From NCBI GenBank assembly GCA_012862575.1, contig BLSF01000007.1, forward strand, positions 124,001 through 188,000: a DNA stretch of 64,000 bases, read 5' to 3'. A program made the translations under genes and the position numbers. Origin of the DNA: Parietichytrium sp. I65-24A. Taxonomy: Eukaryota; Sar; Bigyra; Thraustochytrida; Thraustochytriidae. Under the pieces are notes generated by a model. That model was not told where the DNA came from. It saw only the letters and a list, made by a program, of their open reading frames with translations, and did not search any database. Positions 61,516 to 64,000 of the stretch are shown in pieces (position 1 is the stretch's first letter; each line of letters opens with the position of its first letter).

Positions 61516-63774
61516 TTAGTTTGAATGAGGGTGTGAATTCCGCTCCGGCGTGTGAAAGATGACCGCGGAGATTTTGGTTTTGGAGGATATCAGCGGAGTG
61601 GACGGAATCATGGCCGGGGCGTGTGTGCTGCCTGGGGAATCAAAGAGGCGTTTGGATGAAGGAGGCGGCGGAGTTGACTCCACGCCGAAGCGAGACGCAT
61701 TTGGCGTTTCGGCGACAGAGTTCAACGGTGTTTCGTGGATCTTGCTTGCAGGCTTCGGAGCGGGAGGAGTTCCCATGACCTTGCGCGCAGGAACCAGGGG
61801 CGGCGCGGGAAGAGAAGGAGCAACGGAGCGATTCTTTCGCTGTCGCAACAAGACGTCTACGTTGCTCAGGCCGGACGTGAAGTGGTTCAGCGAATACCTT
61901 CTATTTTTGGCCAGCAGAGGGTCGCAAAGAGACGTGGACCTTTCTACTACTGTAGCAACTCGAAAAGTACTGCCTATACTTGTCGAACTTTTAGAAGCAC
62001 TGGGAGCGACTCTCGGCGAGCTTGAGACAGGCACGGCGACCCTTTTCGGCTGACCCACGGACGATGAGACAGTTGCTTGCGCTGAATCATGAGGCGCGAG
62101 GGTCATTGATGCCATTTCGTTGACTGGGGTCGGTGGGGCAGCGCTAGATGCGGTCACGACAGGGCCAACGACCGTTTCGGTCTCATTTGCTAAGGAGACG
62201 TCTGCCGTTGCACTAGCCTCTCCGATCTCAAAGTATTCGCATATCTTTGTTGTCGTTTTAGGAAGAAGGGCTTCAAAGCCAAGAATGCAGAGCACCTTTG
62301 CGAACTGAATAAACTCCGCCCGGGGAATTGCAAAGCGAATTTGGGTCATCAGACGTTTGACTTCCTTCATGCATGACTTGGGCACTGGGTCCTTCCTCCT
62401 CGAGTGCGCAAAATACCACAGCCGAAGAAGCACTTGAAGTTTAGCATGCGTAGTTGCCAAGGAGGGGTGCACAACACTCGCTGAAATATCATGCCATGAC
62501 TTGCACAATGTTTTGAATTTCTCTGGTGCTATCGCAATTGCGGGGAGAAGATCGTCGATGCTCTTTTCGCCAAGCTGCTTGTCTGCAATTTCAATGAATT
62601 CCAGGTACATTGCCACAGTGTCCTTCGCTCTTGATTCAGAAGGCTTTCGCGTAGGGCTCGATTGCTTGGAACTTTTCCCTTCCTCCGGAACTACCTCTTG
62701 CTCAGACTGAACCCGTGTCTGCCTTTGCGAGTCCACAAAGGCCGATTTGCACCTCGACATAAGGGCGTCAATCTCACCAATTTCGGAGTCAGCTTCAATA
62801 ATGTTTCTTGCTGCCGTGAGGGACATCACTTGGTCTCCTTCAGTCCCTGCCGTACCAGCAGAGGAATTGCACTCGGCAAGCCAACCACGATTCATTGCAT
62901 CAAGATCGCTTACTTGTCCTTCCCCACTGAGACTGAGAGGTGGAGTGCCACCCACGGTAGGGAAGCTGGCATTTGCGATGTGCGCGTTTGACGTTGGGAG
63001 GTAATCTAGAGTCAAGGGAGAGATTGGCTTGCCGAAGATAGCGTCGAGCTCTTCCGCAGTACCCAAGGGCAACAGAATAGCAGAGCGACGAGAGAGCGGC
63101 ACGAAAATGACGTCTAGCTTTTGAGAGGGGCCATCCGGACCAAAAACATAACCGCAGGCGAAGTGTTTCTCGTCCACGAGCTGTGACACGAAACTTGCGA
63201 ACCCCGTGGCCGAAGTAGGGGTCGAAGAATAGCACACCAACAACGTTTCCTCCGGTATATCTGTATTAACGTGAGCCTCCCAGCAGGCATTTGCAGCAGG
63301 AAATTTCCCAGAGAGTAGTACCTGGATGCTCCTCGTACTCCTGTCCTGCACTAGTCGCCACAAACCAAAGTCCTTGACTTGCACGGGCAATATCCAACCT
63401 GTGCCGTCAGATGCTGTGCAGACAAGCTCTCCCTGAAGAGCGTTCGAGGCAACGACCTCTGAAGAAGGTTGGTGATGCTGTTCGTGCAAAGGGGAGGAGC
63501 CTGTCCCAGCAGAATAGATTGGCGTCGAACCTGCCGACCCGGAACTTTTGCAGGAATCAGATCGTCTGAGGTTGCCGCAACGAACAGATGGAGATGAGAA
63601 GGAATCCTTCCGCTCAAGAGGAATTTGGCTTGTGATACTGCCCGTTCGCGAGATTGGCGAAGGGCAGCTAAATCGCGGCGAGGAGCAAAATGAGGCGCTC
63701 GAATCTGCGATTTCCAGCGAGCCGAAACCTGTGACGTCACGGGCAACTCCTGTTAGTTGGGCTCCGAAAAACAT
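61516..63774 (-). CDS. Large Ser/Pro-rich protein, unknown
   Basis: At least 752 residues from MFFGAQLTGVARDVTG. The frame stays open to the window end without a clear upstream start, so the 5' end is uncertain (the next in-frame ATG is at 63852, and others lie further up). I recognise no domain. It has a Ser-rich region (about 30-100) and a globular beta-rich part (about 110-240, containing CTASDGTGWILPVQVKDFGLWRL). A helical part follows (about 390-530, with DDLLPAIAIAPEKFKTLCKSW and RLMTQIRFAIPRAEF). The long C-terminal tail is disordered with many SP/TP sites, which would suit a cyclin-kinase-regulated protein. That role is only suggested by composition. Confidence 0.6.
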   Translation of the reverse strand: MFFGAQLTGVARDVTGFGSLEIADSSASFCSSPRFSCPSPISRTGSITSQIPLERKDSFSSPSVRCGNLRRSDSCKSSGSAGSTPIYSAGTGSSPLHEQHHQPSSEVVASNALQGELVCTASDGTGWILPVQVKDFGLWRLVQDRSTRSIQVLLSGKFPAANACWEAHVNTDIPEETLLVCYSSTPTSATGFASFVSQLVDEKHFACGYVFGPDGPSQKLDVIFVPLSRRSAILLPLGTAEELDAIFGKPISPLTLDYLPTSNAHIANASFPTVGGTPPLSLSGEGQVSDLDAMNRGWLAECNSSAGTAGTEGDQVMSLTAARNIIEADSEIGEIDALMSRCKSAFVDSQRQTRVQSEQEVVPEEGKSSKQSSPTRKPSESRAKDTVAMYLEFIEIADKQLGEKSIDDLLPAIAIAPEKFKTLCKSWHDISASVVHPSLATTHAKLQVLLRLWYFAHSRRKDPVPKSCMKEVKRLMTQIRFAIPRAEFIQFAKVLCILGFEALLPKTTTKICEYFEIGEASATADVSLANETETVVGPVVTASSAAPPTPVNEMASMTLAPHDSAQATVSSSVGQPKRVAVPVSSSPRVAPSASKSSTSIGSTFRVATVVERSTSLCDPLLAKNRRYSLNHFTSGLSNVDVLLRQRKNRSVAPSLPAPPLVPARKVMGTPPAPKPASKIHETPLNSVAETPNASRFGVESTPPPPSSKRLFDSPGSTHAPAMIPSTPLISSKTKISAVIFHTPERNSHPHSN

Positions 63775-64000
63775 CGTCAGCAATGGAGAAATCGGCAAGA
63801 ACGATGTGCTGCTAGAAGAGAGAGCAAGTGTTGGGAATAGAGCTCCGTGGCACATTTCCCTCAGCGCCCGGTGCAAAGCGCAGTGCGCAAAGTGGTCGTT
63901 GGATGGTTGGCCCATTTGCGTGTCTGCCCATAATAGTGATGTAGCGTGTTGTTTGACGTGTTTTTGAAAGAATGAAAGTGCTTGGTTCAAACGGGATTCC
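63775..64000. other. Upstream part of the 61516-63774 gene frame
   Basis: Open in the same minus-strand frame as the gene to its left. It may be coding, 5' UTR or part of an upstream exon outside the window. Confidence 0.4.

Overview
The window looks like nuclear DNA from a flagellated protist, most likely a stramenopile and perhaps a labyrinthulomycete (thraustochytrid-like). The clues are compact, intron-poor eukaryotic genes with short GT-AG introns, a CFAP97-type ciliary gene, a PH-domain MAP kinase, a fused PabA-PabB folate enzyme, U-box/ankyrin proteins and a 'FVSHAW' kinesin-light-chain-type TPR protein. The lineage call is an inference; no rRNA is present to settle it.

Layout. 1.6-4.1 kb: a U-box/ankyrin gene followed by two truncated near-copies, joined at single unknown bases. 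4.5-6.4 kb: a dynamin/Mx-like GTPase. 8.9-9.5 kb: a three-exon LAMTOR2 (Ragulator) gene. 10.2-15.4 kb: a leucine-rich-repeat protein, a coiled-coil protein and a two-exon CFAP97 gene. 15.4-23.6 kb: 8.2 kb with no gene I can support, rich in short repeats. 23.6-33.3 kb: a C2H2 zinc-finger factor; a spliced 2H-phosphoesterase/FVSHAW/TPR fusion; a Na/Ca-exchanger-like protein with an EF-hand region; and an MscS-type channel. 34-37.8 kb: a small membrane protein, a mitochondrial-type DnaJ protein and an SCP/FCP1-type phosphatase. 39.8-46.8 kb: a 2OG-Fe(II) oxygenase, a folate-receptor-like secreted protein, an intron-containing tRNA-Gly(GCC) and a nardilysin-like peptidase. 48.4-55.2 kb: a coiled-coil protein, a WSC-domain membrane protein and aminodeoxychorismate synthase. 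56.6-64 kb: an ADP-ribosylglycohydrolase, YbeY, a PH-MAP kinase with a TTY activation motif and a large unrecognised protein.

Neighbouring genes are often convergent with 150-400 bp between stops, and no operon logic is evident. Themes are signalling (LAMTOR2, MAPK, phosphatase, TPR fusion), ion transport (exchanger, channel), flagellum (CFAP97, perhaps the LRR protein) and folate (ADC synthase, folate-receptor-like protein).

Nine spliced introns were inferred by matching open frames to protein families: U-box 140 bp; LAMTOR2 154 and 88; CFAP97 85; fusion gene 106 and 66; MscS 70; phosphatase 93; ADC synthase 86. A tenth, in a 5' UTR, is likely. The least explained non-coding signals are short tandem arrays with an 8-bp unit in front of many start codons, a dispersed CAGAATT heptamer that meets TCACTGTCA, and a cluster of TGTATCT palindromes.
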